From: an uncultured Flavobacterium sp.
GTDB lineage: Bacteria; Bacteroidota; Bacteroidia; Flavobacteriales; Flavobacteriaceae
DNA length: 64,000 nucleotides
Assembly: GCF_963422545.1 (NCBI RefSeq)
Contig: NZ_OY730257.1
Span: 131,586 to 195,585 of the forward strand
Direction: 5' to 3'
Shown: positions 31,814 to 41,331 of the stretch, in pieces
Position numbering within the stretch: position 1 is the stretch's first letter
How the letters are laid out: every line of letters starts with the position of its first letter
Notes under the pieces: model-generated
The model's input: the letters and a program-made list of their open reading frames with translations, nothing else
Told to the model about the DNA's origin: nothing
Databases searched by the model: none
Position numbers and translations under genes: made by a program

Positions 31814-34300
31814 TTATTCTGCTGTAATTGCAATTGTTGCGGGTTTTAATCCGTTTGCTTTTGCGGTCAATTCCAGTCTTCCGGTTTTATCGCCAGACTG
31901 AATAATTACTAAACATTTTCCGTTTAAAGCGGTATGTTTTGAACCTTTGTACGATTCGTGACTTACCGGATCTCCGCTGCAAACTCCAACAATTTTTCCG
32001 TTTCCTGTTAATGAAAAGTTGACTTCGTTATTGGCATTTGGAACCAAAGTCCCTTTATCATCTAAAATTTCAACTGTCACAAACGACAAATCTTTTTTGT
32101 CTGCTTTAATGGTACTTCTGTCTGCTGTTAGTTTTAATTGCGATGGATTTTCAGCTGTTTTAATTTCCTTTTCTAAAACAACTTTTCCGTTTTTACGAGA
32201 AACTGCTTTTAGTGTTCCGGCTTGAAAAGGGATTTTCCACATTACATGTAAATCATCACCTTTTTTACTTCTTTTTCCAACTGATTTTCCGTTTACGAAA
32301 AGTTCAACCTCATCGGCATTATTATAGTATGCCCAAACGTCGACAGTTTGTCCGGCTTTCCAGTTCCAATGCGGGTAAACATGAAGCACCGTTTTGTCTG
32401 TCCATTCGCTTTGGTACATATAATAAACGTCTTTTGGGAAACCCGCTAAATCAACAATTCCGAAATACGAACTTACTGACGGCCATTCGTACGGAGTTGG
32501 TTCTCCGATATAATCAAAACCTGTCCAGATGTACATTCCTGAAAGGAAATCATATTTTTTAATCACTTTCCAGGTTGCTTCGTGCGTTGAACCCCAAGGT
32601 GCCTGTACCTGATCGTAAGCTGAAACGGTATTACCAGGATTTCCATCTGTAAATTTAAGATCCCATCTTACCGGCCATTTTTTAATCGAATCAGAAACGG
32701 CGTCGTAATAACCACGAGTTTCTAACGCCGAAGTGGTTTCTGTTGCTATGAAAGGGATTCCAGGGAAACTCTTTTGGTGATATTGATAGGTTTGATGTGC
32801 ATAATTATACCCAATTAGGTCTAAAACGCCAGATTTTGCAATGGCATTAAACTGAACATTCTTTTTTTCGAATTGTAATGTTACTGCATCAATATTCATA
32901 TTAACCGGCGGATTCATTGCTGCTGTAAGTGGTCGAGTTTTATCATAATCACGTACAATTGCTGCCAATTCTTTTGCGATTGTTACACCAGTTTCATTCC
33001 ATTGTTCCGGAATTTCATTACCAATACTCCATATAAAAATACTTGGGTGATTACGGTCACGACGCAATTGATCTACTAAATCTTTTTCGTGCCATTTGTC
33101 CCAATCATTTGCGTAATCGTATTTGGTTTTATTTTGCTTCCACATATCAAAAGCTTCATCCATGACAATGAAACCCATTTTATCGCAAAGGTCAAGAAGT
33201 TCCGGAGCGGGCGGATTATGAGAAGTTCTGATTCCGTTTACACCCATTCCTTTCAGAATTTCTAACTGACGTTCGATAGCACGTGTATTGATTGCAGAAC
33301 CTAGCGGCCCTAAATCGTGGTGCATACAAACTCCTTTTATTTTTACTTGTTTTCCGTTTAAAATAAAACCTTTGTTAACATCGAATTTAAAATCTCTGAT
33401 TCCGAAATTGGTTTTGTATTGATCGACGATTTTATCATCAACAGAAATCTCTGTAACTGCTGTGTACAATTCCGGTTTTTCAACTGACCATAAAATTGGC
33501 GATTCAACTTCGGCGTTTTGTTTTATAGTTTGATTTGCGTTTGCGCCAATCGTTATATTTTGAGTAACCGATGTTACTTTGGTTTCATCTTTAAAAATGG
33601 TTGTGGTAATTACTGCTTTTTTTGAAGCTGTATTTTGATTTTGAATATTAGTTTCAAAATTAACAGAGGCTTTTTCGGCAGTAACTTTTGGGGTTGTAAT
33701 GTAAGTTCCCCATTGTGCTACATGAAGTTTATCTGTGGTTTCAAGCCAAACATTTCTAAAAATTCCTGATCCTGAATACCAGCGTGAGTTTGGTTGTTTT
33801 GAATTGTCAACCTTAACAATTATTTCGTTGCTTTTTTCTCCATAATTTAGGTATGGCGAAATCTCATATTGAAAACTAATATATCCGTTTGGACGTTTTC
33901 CTAAATAATGTCCGTTTACCCATACTTCGCTGTTTTTATAAACGCCGTCAAAGGTTATTGATATTGTTTTATTTATATCTTCAGAAGGAATTTTAAAGTT
34001 TTTTTTATACCATCCTAAACCTCCGGTTAATGATCCGCCTCCAAATCCTGCAGGACTTTTTTCATCAAATTTTCCTTCAATACTCCAATCATGCGGAACA
34101 TCTAAGGTTCTCCATTTGGTTGAAGTTCCAATTGTATCTTTATCTATTATACTATCATTTAAATGAAAACTCCAATTAGTATTAAAAGAGACTTTTCGGT
34201 TAACAAAAGCATCTTCTTTTTTGCCGCAAGAGCTCAAAAAAATGATTCCAACTAAGATTAGCATGGAAAGTATGTGACTTAAATATTTTGTTTTATGCAT
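31814..34300 (-). CDS. Glycoside hydrolase family 2 (beta-galactosidase type)
   Basis: 828 aa with a lipoprotein signal (MLILVGIIFLSSCGKK). Domain order: N-terminal sugar-binding sandwich (VPHDWSIEGKF), immunoglobulin-like sandwich, TIM barrel with acid/base Glu in WSIGNEIPEQ (about 428) and nucleophile Glu in IATETTSAL (about 520). C-terminal immunoglobulin-like domains (about 620-828) include HWNWKAGQTVDVWAYYN. Most relatives are beta-galactosidases, fitting removal of galactose from xyloglucan side chains; other GH2 activities are possible. Confidence 0.9.
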   Translation of the reverse strand: MHKTKYLSHILSMLILVGIIFLSSCGKKEDAFVNRKVSFNTNWSFHLNDSIIDKDTIGTSTKWRTLDVPHDWSIEGKFDEKSPAGFGGGSLTGGLGWYKKNFKIPSEDINKTISITFDGVYKNSEVWVNGHYLGKRPNGYISFQYEISPYLNYGEKSNEIIVKVDNSKQPNSRWYSGSGIFRNVWLETTDKLHVAQWGTYITTPKVTAEKASVNFETNIQNQNTASKKAVITTTIFKDETKVTSVTQNITIGANANQTIKQNAEVESPILWSVEKPELYTAVTEISVDDKIVDQYKTNFGIRDFKFDVNKGFILNGKQVKIKGVCMHHDLGPLGSAINTRAIERQLEILKGMGVNGIRTSHNPPAPELLDLCDKMGFIVMDEAFDMWKQNKTKYDYANDWDKWHEKDLVDQLRRDRNHPSIFIWSIGNEIPEQWNETGVTIAKELAAIVRDYDKTRPLTAAMNPPVNMNIDAVTLQFEKKNVQFNAIAKSGVLDLIGYNYAHQTYQYHQKSFPGIPFIATETTSALETRGYYDAVSDSIKKWPVRWDLKFTDGNPGNTVSAYDQVQAPWGSTHEATWKVIKKYDFLSGMYIWTGFDYIGEPTPYEWPSVSSYFGIVDLAGFPKDVYYMYQSEWTDKTVLHVYPHWNWKAGQTVDVWAYYNNADEVELFVNGKSVGKRSKKGDDLHVMWKIPFQAGTLKAVSRKNGKVVLEKEIKTAENPSQLKLTADRSTIKADKKDLSFVTVEILDDKGTLVPNANNEVNFSLTGNGKIVGVCSGDPVSHESYKGSKHTALNGKCLVIIQSGDKTGRLELTAKANGLKPATIAITAE

Positions 34301-34403
34301 CGGTACTATTTTTTGTTTTGGAAATTGAAGATAAAAACAATTTAAGTCTCAGCTTTAAAGATGTTTTTATAATCTTTAAAACTGAGACTTAAGAATTAAA
34401 CAA

Positions 34404-35264
34404 TTAAGGCTTTGGTTTGTAGTGGAAAACAAGTAAAACAGCACCTTCTCCTTTTCTGCTTTGATCTCTAATAACTGCCAATCTCAATGATGTTGCAGTA
34501 AGCTCAACTACCTTTACACTATACCAGTTGCTAACATCTCCATAATAATCTCCTCCATAAAGCATTTCTACTCCACCATTAAAAATTAATTTATTATGAG
34601 CCATATCAAAAGTGAAGGTTCCAGTTTTGTTAGTTTGTGTATCGTCAGCAATTGCAGTTTGTTTAACCTGAGTATTATATCCTCCGTTTAGATCAAAATG
34701 CATTTCTCCCCAATTTTTGTTTGGCATAATCCATGAATTACTTGCATAATCAGGAAACCAGTTCCAGTTATCCCCTGTTGCTGCCGGGTAATCTAAACCT
34801 GCAAAACCCACCGGACTATCCATATCTAATATCCATGTTTTACCTTGTGCTCCATTTGCAAGCAAGCCCCATTTTGGATCTCCAAATTGGGTTTCATCAT
34901 TTTGGGCAATATCAACAGTCACCGGAGCAGCTTCAACAGAACCTCCTCTTGCGTAAGCAGTGAAGTAAACTGTATATTTTCCTGCGAAAGGAAGAGCTAG
35001 TTTTTCTTCGTTTTTATTTGAATGTCCTATTTCGTTTCCATTCTTGTCAACATATTTCCAATACGGGATAACAGCCGGGTCTTCATTTTTTAAAACTACT
35101 ACGTTTGGATTTTCAGTTGTTGGTTTAACCGAAAATTTAAGTGTTGAAGCTGTCAAAGTTTGCGCAGGCAAACTATTGCGATCTTCCACAGGCTCACATG
35201 AAAATAATCCTGAGCTTATGGTTATTGCAGTTATTACTATATATAATATACGTTTCATAATCAT
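34404..35264 (-). CDS. Surface glycan-binding lipoprotein (SusE/F position)
   Basis: 286 aa. A lipoprotein signal peptide ends in LFSCEPVED. No named enzyme motif is seen. Residues about 30-120 look like a PKD/immunoglobulin-like domain (GKYTVYFTAYARGGS). Residues about 135-286 form a tryptophan-rich beta domain (KTWILDMDSP, DNWNWFPDYASNSWIMPNKNWGEMHFDLNGG) that would suit carbohydrate stacking. It directly follows susD in the cluster, where surface glycan-binding proteins are usually found. A second ATG two codons in is equally possible. Ligand inferred as xyloglucan from context. Confidence 0.75.
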   Translation of the reverse strand: MIMKRILYIVITAITISSGLFSCEPVEDRNSLPAQTLTASTLKFSVKPTTENPNVVVLKNEDPAVIPYWKYVDKNGNEIGHSNKNEEKLALPFAGKYTVYFTAYARGGSVEAAPVTVDIAQNDETQFGDPKWGLLANGAQGKTWILDMDSPVGFAGLDYPAATGDNWNWFPDYASNSWIMPNKNWGEMHFDLNGGYNTQVKQTAIADDTQTNKTGTFTFDMAHNKLIFNGGVEMLYGGDYYGDVSNWYSVKVVELTATSLRLAVIRDQSRKGEGAVLLVFHYKPKP

Positions 35265-35280
35265 TTGTTTTTAAAATTAA

Positions 35281-36858
35281 TTACCAACCCGGGTTTTGTG
35301 TGATGGTACCATTAGAAAGTACAATTTGAGACTGTGGTAATGCAAACCAACCTAAAGTTTCTGCTCTAAATGTCACTGCAAAATCAGATCCTGCATCATT
35401 ATTATCGATTGCAGATTTTGCTACATCAACACCTTGTCTGATTAAATCGAAATAACGTTGTCCTTCAAGAGCTAACTCTAAACGACGTTCCTTCATAATA
35501 ACTGCTTTTGAAACTGGTACTCTATGAGTAGTACTTTTAAAAGCACGGTCACGAACTTTATCTAAATCTTCTTGCGCTAATGCTGCGTTTGTACCTAAAT
35601 TCAACTCGGCTGCCATTAACAATACATCTGAAAAACGAATAATAGCGTAATCCTGATAGTTGTCAATTTGGAAATTTCCTCCATTTGCTTCTACAACGCT
35701 TGTACCTGCTGCATTTGTAATTGGACAATATTTTTTCCATGAATATCCTGTGTATTGACGTTGGTCTCTCGCTTGCTGATCAAAATTTAAACCTTCGCCT
35801 GCATAATTAATGATAGTAGCGTCTCTACGTGTATCTCCAGCTTCATAAGCATTATATAATTTAGGATTCACTGTTGCTCCACCCCAACCGCTTGCATATT
35901 TTCCAATAGCTCCACCACGTGGCGCGATATCAACCTGAAAACGGTTTCCTTCGTTTAGGTTCCAATCTCCTTTTCCTGAACCGTTAAAACGAACAGCCCA
36001 AACCATTTCGGTGTTATCTTCTCCAACAAATTTTTCAAAAGAAGCAGCCAGCCAAAGATTAGCAAAATCAGGAACTAGTCCGTGTCCGCTATTAGCAACT
36101 ACATCATTAATATAAGTTGTAGCTTGTGCTTTTGTTACTACACCAGCTAAATCTGGTTTTTTATAATAATCTGTGTAGAATAAAAAGGTTCTTGCTAAAT
36201 AAGCTTCGGCAGCCCATTTTGTAATACGTCCGTAGTTTGCATTTCCTTTTTGTGAGTAATTATCATTGCTTAAATTATCTGCAGCAAATTTCAAATCATT
36301 AGCAATTAAAGCATAAGTAACTTCAGCAGCTTGTCTTGGCAATTGAAATTCACTAGACGTAATTGTATGGTCCAGAGGAACAATATCACCAAACATTTTT
36401 GCAGCCTGAAAATGGAAATGTGCTCTTAAGAAACGAGCTTCTGCTTCGTATCTTGTTTTTAGCGCCGTGTCAGATCCCCAGTTTATTTTGTTCAGATTTT
36501 CTAATAAAATATTAGCTCTGTAAATTCCTAAGTAAGCATATTTCCAAACATCAGCATTCATGTCTTTATTAGACACATATAAAAATCGATCCCATTCTAA
36601 ATCTACCACCGCATCTGCAGTACCATATCCTCCAAAACAATCATCAGAAGCTTCTTCGCTAACTAGTAAAGGTCCTCCGTAAGCTTCGCGTTGCAATACA
36701 TCATAAACAGCAATTAATCCTTGGTAAGCATCAGCTGGTGTTTTATAAAAGTTTGCTTCAACCTTCGTTGTAGAAGGTTCTGTGTCAAGAAAATCCTGTG
36801 AACAAGCTCCTAAAACGAGTAAGCTTGACGCAGCGAATAATTTTATATAATTTTTCAT
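35281..36858 (-). CDS. SusD-like outer membrane glycan-binding lipoprotein
   Basis: 525 aa from the ATG at 36858; an in-frame TTG three codons upstream is less likely. Lipoprotein signal peptide ends LVLGACSQDF. SusD marks: LDTEPSTTKVEANFYKTPADAYQG, YRANILLENLNKI, EARFLRAHFHFQAAKMFGDIV, and the late FSDVLLMAAELN and LALEGQRYFDLIRQG with the closing NPGW. SusD caps the SusC channel and captures oligosaccharides. It begins 13 bp after susC. Confidence 0.95.
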   Translation of the reverse strand: MKNYIKLFAASSLLVLGACSQDFLDTEPSTTKVEANFYKTPADAYQGLIAVYDVLQREAYGGPLLVSEEASDDCFGGYGTADAVVDLEWDRFLYVSNKDMNADVWKYAYLGIYRANILLENLNKINWGSDTALKTRYEAEARFLRAHFHFQAAKMFGDIVPLDHTITSSEFQLPRQAAEVTYALIANDLKFAADNLSNDNYSQKGNANYGRITKWAAEAYLARTFLFYTDYYKKPDLAGVVTKAQATTYINDVVANSGHGLVPDFANLWLAASFEKFVGEDNTEMVWAVRFNGSGKGDWNLNEGNRFQVDIAPRGGAIGKYASGWGGATVNPKLYNAYEAGDTRRDATIINYAGEGLNFDQQARDQRQYTGYSWKKYCPITNAAGTSVVEANGGNFQIDNYQDYAIIRFSDVLLMAAELNLGTNAALAQEDLDKVRDRAFKSTTHRVPVSKAVIMKERRLELALEGQRYFDLIRQGVDVAKSAIDNNDAGSDFAVTFRAETLGWFALPQSQIVLSNGTITQNPGW

Positions 36859-36870
36859 CGTTTTCAAAAT

Positions 36871-39800
36871 TTAAAAGTTAACATTAAGTCCCATCATGTA
36901 GGTTCTTGGCTGTGGATAAAACCCTACGTCAATACCTCTTGCCCAAGTTTGATTACCGTTTCCAAAACCAATTTCCGGATCCATTCCCTGGTATTTTGTA
37001 AATGTAAACAAGTTATTAGCCGCCACATACAATCTGAATTTGCTAAAGAAATTCAATTTTGATGTTAATTTTGTTAAGTCACAACCTACAGTTGCGCTCT
37101 TAATTCTGTAGAAATCTGCATTTTGAACATACAAATCAGAGAATCTGATGTAATTACCATTTGTATCTGATCCGTAAGTAACTCTTGGAACTCTGTTAGA
37201 ACTTCCTTCTGTAGTCCATCTGTTTAAAACATCTGTTGTGTAATTTGAGGTTGTACGAATTGGGTCGTGAATTCCAAAAACATTTTGGCTCCCTACTACT
37301 CCGTATGTGTAAACCGAAAGGTCGAATGCTTTGTATGAAATATCAAAATTTAAACCATACGTAAAATCAGGATTTGGATTTCCAATTTGAGTTTTATCAT
37401 TTGCATCAATTTTTCCGTCACCGTTTAAATCCACGAAACGAACATCTCCCGGTACTGCATTTGGTTGTACGCCTGCAGCAACTTCAGCAGCATTCTGGAA
37501 AATTCCAGCTGTTTTTAATCCGTAGAAATAACCAATAGGTTTGCCTACCTCAACACGGTTCATCTCATCTGTTCCCTGAAACAATAAGTTAGGATCTCCG
37601 TGAATAATTCCTTCGCTGTTGGCAACTCTGATTACTTTATTTTCGTTGTGCGAAATATTTCCGTTTACAGAAAAACTCCAGTCTTTTCCAAAATTAGTAT
37701 GATAAGCAAGTGAAAGCTCCACACCTTTATTTTGAATATCTCCTCCATTCACATAAGGGGCTGTTGCTCCTGCATAAGCTGGGATAGAGGCAAGAACTAA
37801 CCAATTTTTTGTTTTTTTATCGTAATAATCAAATGTTAATGTAAAATTGCTGAACAAAGTAGCATCTAAACCAAAATCTAATTGTTCTGATGTTTCCCAT
37901 TTTAGGTTCTTGTTAGAAAGTTGATCCGGGCTCGCACCTGTTTGCAATGTTTCATCGGTAGTACCAAAATGATAGCTTTTATTGTAGGTACTAATTGTTG
38001 ACATATAAGAGAAGGCAGGAATCTGGTCGTTACCATTTTGTCCCCAACTTGCTCTTAATTTAAGATTTTTTAACACTTTATTCTCTGGAAAGAATCCTTC
38101 TTTGTCAACATTCCAACCTGCAGAAACTGATGGAAAATTTCCGTATCTGTGTGAATCTGCAAAATTTGATGAACCGTCTCTTCTGATTGTTGCTGTAAAC
38201 AAATATTTGTTATTGTAATCGTACAACAAACGTCCGAAATAAGACTGAATCGCATAATCTGAACGGTTTCCTTTTACTGTATTTGATGTTTGATCTGTAG
38301 CATTGCTTAAATAAGCGTGTGCAAAATCATCAAAAGTTAATTTTTTACCGGTTCCTTCCACAAAATCTGAAGTATTCTTTTTAGCAGAAGTACCTACTAA
38401 TACATCAAAATTATGTACTCCGTTTAATGTCCCTTTATACTGAACTGTGTTTTCAAAAATCCAGCCCATTGATTTAGTCGCATTTTGAGTAACGCTTGAA
38501 ACTGTATTATTGTCGTTTGATGAAAGAGAATAAACAGGTCTGAATGAACGGTAATTATTATCACTCATATCAACACCAAAACTCGTTCTGTAAGTAAAGT
38601 TTTTTAAGAATTTTAATTCTGCAAAAATATTCCCAACGTAACGGTTTATTTTAGTTTGATTAAAGTTATTGTAGTACAAAGCCCCTAAAGGATTACTAAT
38701 ATCAGCTGAAATAACTGAATGAGCAAAATTTCCGTTTGCATCATAAGCAGCATCAATAGGCGCAGCGTTTAAGAAGCTTCTGATACTATTGCCGTAAATT
38801 CCCTGATCTGCAACTCCTGAACTTTTAATATTGGCAAACGAGAAATTTTCTCCAATTTTCAAATGATTTTCAATAACCTCTGAAGTTGAGTTTACATTAA
38901 AAGTGATACGATTATAATCTGATTGATTGTTAGCACTGCCAATCATTCCTTCTTGTCCGTAATAAGACAATCCTGTAGAAATTGTAGATTTTTTATCACC
39001 TCCACTAATTGTAAGAGAGTGATTTTGTTTCATGGCTCCTTCATTAAATAAATCCTTTTGCCAATCGTGGTCTGGAAAAGCTGCAATTTGTGCTGGTGTA
39101 TATAATGGCGTTAGTCCAGAATTTACACGAGCCTCATTCATAATAGTGGTGTATTCCTGAGTATTTAATAAATCCAGTTTTTTAGCAACTTGCTGAAAAC
39201 CGGTGTAAGTATTAAATGCCACATTCATTTTACCGTCTTTTCCTTTTTTGGTTGTAACCAAAATAACTCCGTTTGCCGCTCTTGCTCCATAAATAGATCC
39301 AGCAGAAGCATCTTTAAGAACGTCAATTCTTTCGATAGAAGACGGATCAAGATATCCAATTCCGTTATCAACCACAACACCATCCACTACATAAAGCGGT
39401 GTACTGTTTCCTGCCGTTCCAACTCCACGAATGTTTACTACCATTCCAGCACCAGGCTGTCCTGAAGCTGAGGTAACATTTACTCCCGAAGCCTGACCTT
39501 GCAATGCATTGACAACATCAAGACTGGCTACATTTTGAATGTCTTTTCCAGATACTAATGAAGTTGCTGCTGTATTGACCTTTTTCTTTTGTGTACCGTA
39601 ACCGATAACTACAATTTCTTTAAGTTCAGCTGTTTCAGATTGTAGTGTTATATTTATTTTTGATTGTGTTCCAACTGTAATTTTTTGTGTTTTATATCCC
39701 ATAAAACTAATTACAAGTACATCTCCAGTTTTCGCTTCAATTTTGTACAATCCGTCAAAATCGGTTGCTGTACTTTTTTTTGTTCCTTGCACCAGTACAG

Positions 39801-39960
39801 TGGCACCGGGAACTCCCATGCCGTCATCTGCTGATGTTACATTTCCGCTTACAAATTTGGATTGTTCCTGGGCAAAACCAAATTGCGTCATAAATACACT
39901 AAGCAACAGCGCCATACAAAACGAGAGCGATGTTGTTTTAATACAATATTTGCTTTTCAT
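36871..39960 (-). CDS. SusC-like TonB-dependent outer membrane transporter
   Basis: 1029 aa. Signal peptide (cut near FGFAQ), a carboxypeptidase-D-like N-terminal domain (VSGNVTSADDGMGVPGATVLVQGT), the SusC box (KEIVVIGYGTQKKK), the plug (LQGQASGVNVTSASGQPG, LYVVDGVVVD, IERIDVLKDASAGSIYGARAANGVILVTTKKG) and a large beta barrel ending YPQPRTYMMGLNVNF. It imports oligosaccharides with TonB energy together with the SusD partner. It is 46 bp downstream of xylA and starts the polysaccharide part of the cluster. Confidence 0.96.
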   Translation of the reverse strand: MKSKYCIKTTSLSFCMALLLSVFMTQFGFAQEQSKFVSGNVTSADDGMGVPGATVLVQGTKKSTATDFDGLYKIEAKTGDVLVISFMGYKTQKITVGTQSKINITLQSETAELKEIVVIGYGTQKKKVNTAATSLVSGKDIQNVASLDVVNALQGQASGVNVTSASGQPGAGMVVNIRGVGTAGNSTPLYVVDGVVVDNGIGYLDPSSIERIDVLKDASAGSIYGARAANGVILVTTKKGKDGKMNVAFNTYTGFQQVAKKLDLLNTQEYTTIMNEARVNSGLTPLYTPAQIAAFPDHDWQKDLFNEGAMKQNHSLTISGGDKKSTISTGLSYYGQEGMIGSANNQSDYNRITFNVNSTSEVIENHLKIGENFSFANIKSSGVADQGIYGNSIRSFLNAAPIDAAYDANGNFAHSVISADISNPLGALYYNNFNQTKINRYVGNIFAELKFLKNFTYRTSFGVDMSDNNYRSFRPVYSLSSNDNNTVSSVTQNATKSMGWIFENTVQYKGTLNGVHNFDVLVGTSAKKNTSDFVEGTGKKLTFDDFAHAYLSNATDQTSNTVKGNRSDYAIQSYFGRLLYDYNNKYLFTATIRRDGSSNFADSHRYGNFPSVSAGWNVDKEGFFPENKVLKNLKLRASWGQNGNDQIPAFSYMSTISTYNKSYHFGTTDETLQTGASPDQLSNKNLKWETSEQLDFGLDATLFSNFTLTFDYYDKKTKNWLVLASIPAYAGATAPYVNGGDIQNKGVELSLAYHTNFGKDWSFSVNGNISHNENKVIRVANSEGIIHGDPNLLFQGTDEMNRVEVGKPIGYFYGLKTAGIFQNAAEVAAGVQPNAVPGDVRFVDLNGDGKIDANDKTQIGNPNPDFTYGLNFDISYKAFDLSVYTYGVVGSQNVFGIHDPIRTTSNYTTDVLNRWTTEGSSNRVPRVTYGSDTNGNYIRFSDLYVQNADFYRIKSATVGCDLTKLTSKLNFFSKFRLYVAANNLFTFTKYQGMDPEIGFGNGNQTWARGIDVGFYPQPRTYMMGLNVNF

Positions 39961-40006
39961 GATAATTAAGATTGGTTAAAATTTATAGTTAGTACGTTTA
40001 GTCTAA

Positions 40007-41329
40007 TTAATATGCATTCGAAATAATCTGTTCGAATAATTCCTGTCTTCCACTTAGTGGCTGTGGTTCTCCACTTGCACGGGCAATTTTGCTAAGATCT
40101 TCAAGAGTTAACTCTCCTTTTTCGAACTTCGCTCCGTTACCACCGTCAAATGAGCTATAACGCTGTGTGCGTAATTTTCTATAATCTGTATTTTGTAGTA
40201 TGTGATCTGCACAGATTAATCCTCTTGCAAAAACATCCATTCCTGAAATGTGTGCAATGAATTTATCTTCTAAATCGATTGAATTTCTTCTCACTTTAGC
40301 ATCAAAGTTTACACCTCCACCTTGGATTCCGCCTCCTTCAAGGATAACCAACATAGCCTGAGTAACTTCCTGAAGATTTATAGGAAATTGATCTGTATCC
40401 CAACCATTTTGATAATCTCCTCTGTTTGCGTCAATGCTTCCTAACATTCCGGCATCAACTGCAACTTGCAATTCGTGCTCAAAAGAATGTCCGGCAAGAG
40501 TGGCATGGTTTACTTCAAGATTTAATTTGAAATCATTTTGAAGTCCGTATTTATTAATGAATCCTAACGAAGTCGCAGCATCAAAATCATATTGATGTTT
40601 GGTAGGTTCCATTGGTTTTGGTTCGATCAGGAAGTTTCCTTTAAAACCTTCTTTACGAGCATAATCTTTACAAGTATTCAGGAATCTTCCTAAATGGTCT
40701 AATTCTCTTTTCATGTCTGTGTTCAACAAACTCATATATCCTTCACGTCCTCCCCAGAAAACATAATTTTCTCCGCCAAGTGCAATAGTTGCATCAATTG
40801 CAATTTTTGCCTGAGCTCCGGCATAAGCCAAAACATCAAAATTTGGATTGGTTGCAGCACCATTCATGTAGCGCGGATTGCTGAATAAATTTGAAGTTCC
40901 CCACAACAATTTAATTCCTGATTCTTGTTGTTTTTGTTTTGCATATTCGACCATTGTCTGAATACGGGTTTCAAATTCTGCCAATGTTGGTGCATCATCT
41001 ACCACATCAACATCATGAAAACAATAATAAGGCAAACCTAACTTTGTCATAAATTCAAAAGCGGCATCCATTTTGTCTTTTGCTCTTAAAATGGCATTCT
41101 CATTTTTATCCCAGGAAAAAGTTTCTGTCGAAGCTCCAAACGGATCTCCACCAGTATTACATAGTGTATGCCAGTAAGCCATCGAAAAACGCAAATGCTC
41201 TTTTAATGTTTTTCCTGCAACGATACGATTTTCATCATACCATTTAAACGCTAATGGATTATCACTTTCTCTTCCTTCGAATTTAATTGTATCGATATTT
41301 TTAAAATAAGATTGTTTAGTTGTGCTCAT
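40007..41329 (-). CDS. xylA: Xylose isomerase
   Basis: 440 aa, the class II xylose isomerase length. Signature segments: YFKNIDTIKFEGRESDNPLAFKWY, CFHDVDVVDDAP, VFWGGREGYMSLLNTD, LIEPKPMEPTKHQYDFD, LNLEVNHATLAGHSFEHEL and GSIDANRGDYQNGWDTDQFP with the metal-binding acids. It converts xylose to xylulose in the cytoplasm. It starts 2 bp after xylB and precedes susC by 46 bp, linking xylose use to the glycan uptake genes. Confidence 0.97.
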   Translation of the reverse strand: MSTTKQSYFKNIDTIKFEGRESDNPLAFKWYDENRIVAGKTLKEHLRFSMAYWHTLCNTGGDPFGASTETFSWDKNENAILRAKDKMDAAFEFMTKLGLPYYCFHDVDVVDDAPTLAEFETRIQTMVEYAKQKQQESGIKLLWGTSNLFSNPRYMNGAATNPNFDVLAYAGAQAKIAIDATIALGGENYVFWGGREGYMSLLNTDMKRELDHLGRFLNTCKDYARKEGFKGNFLIEPKPMEPTKHQYDFDAATSLGFINKYGLQNDFKLNLEVNHATLAGHSFEHELQVAVDAGMLGSIDANRGDYQNGWDTDQFPINLQEVTQAMLVILEGGGIQGGGVNFDAKVRRNSIDLEDKFIAHISGMDVFARGLICADHILQNTDYRKLRTQRYSSFDGGNGAKFEKGELTLEDLSKIARASGEPQPLSGRQELFEQIISNAY

Positions 41330-41331
41330 TA

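Noticed and set aside
32212..32562. Plus-strand open frame of 116 codons opposite GH2
   Set aside because: Lies wholly within the conserved GH2 gene; composition fits an antisense frame.
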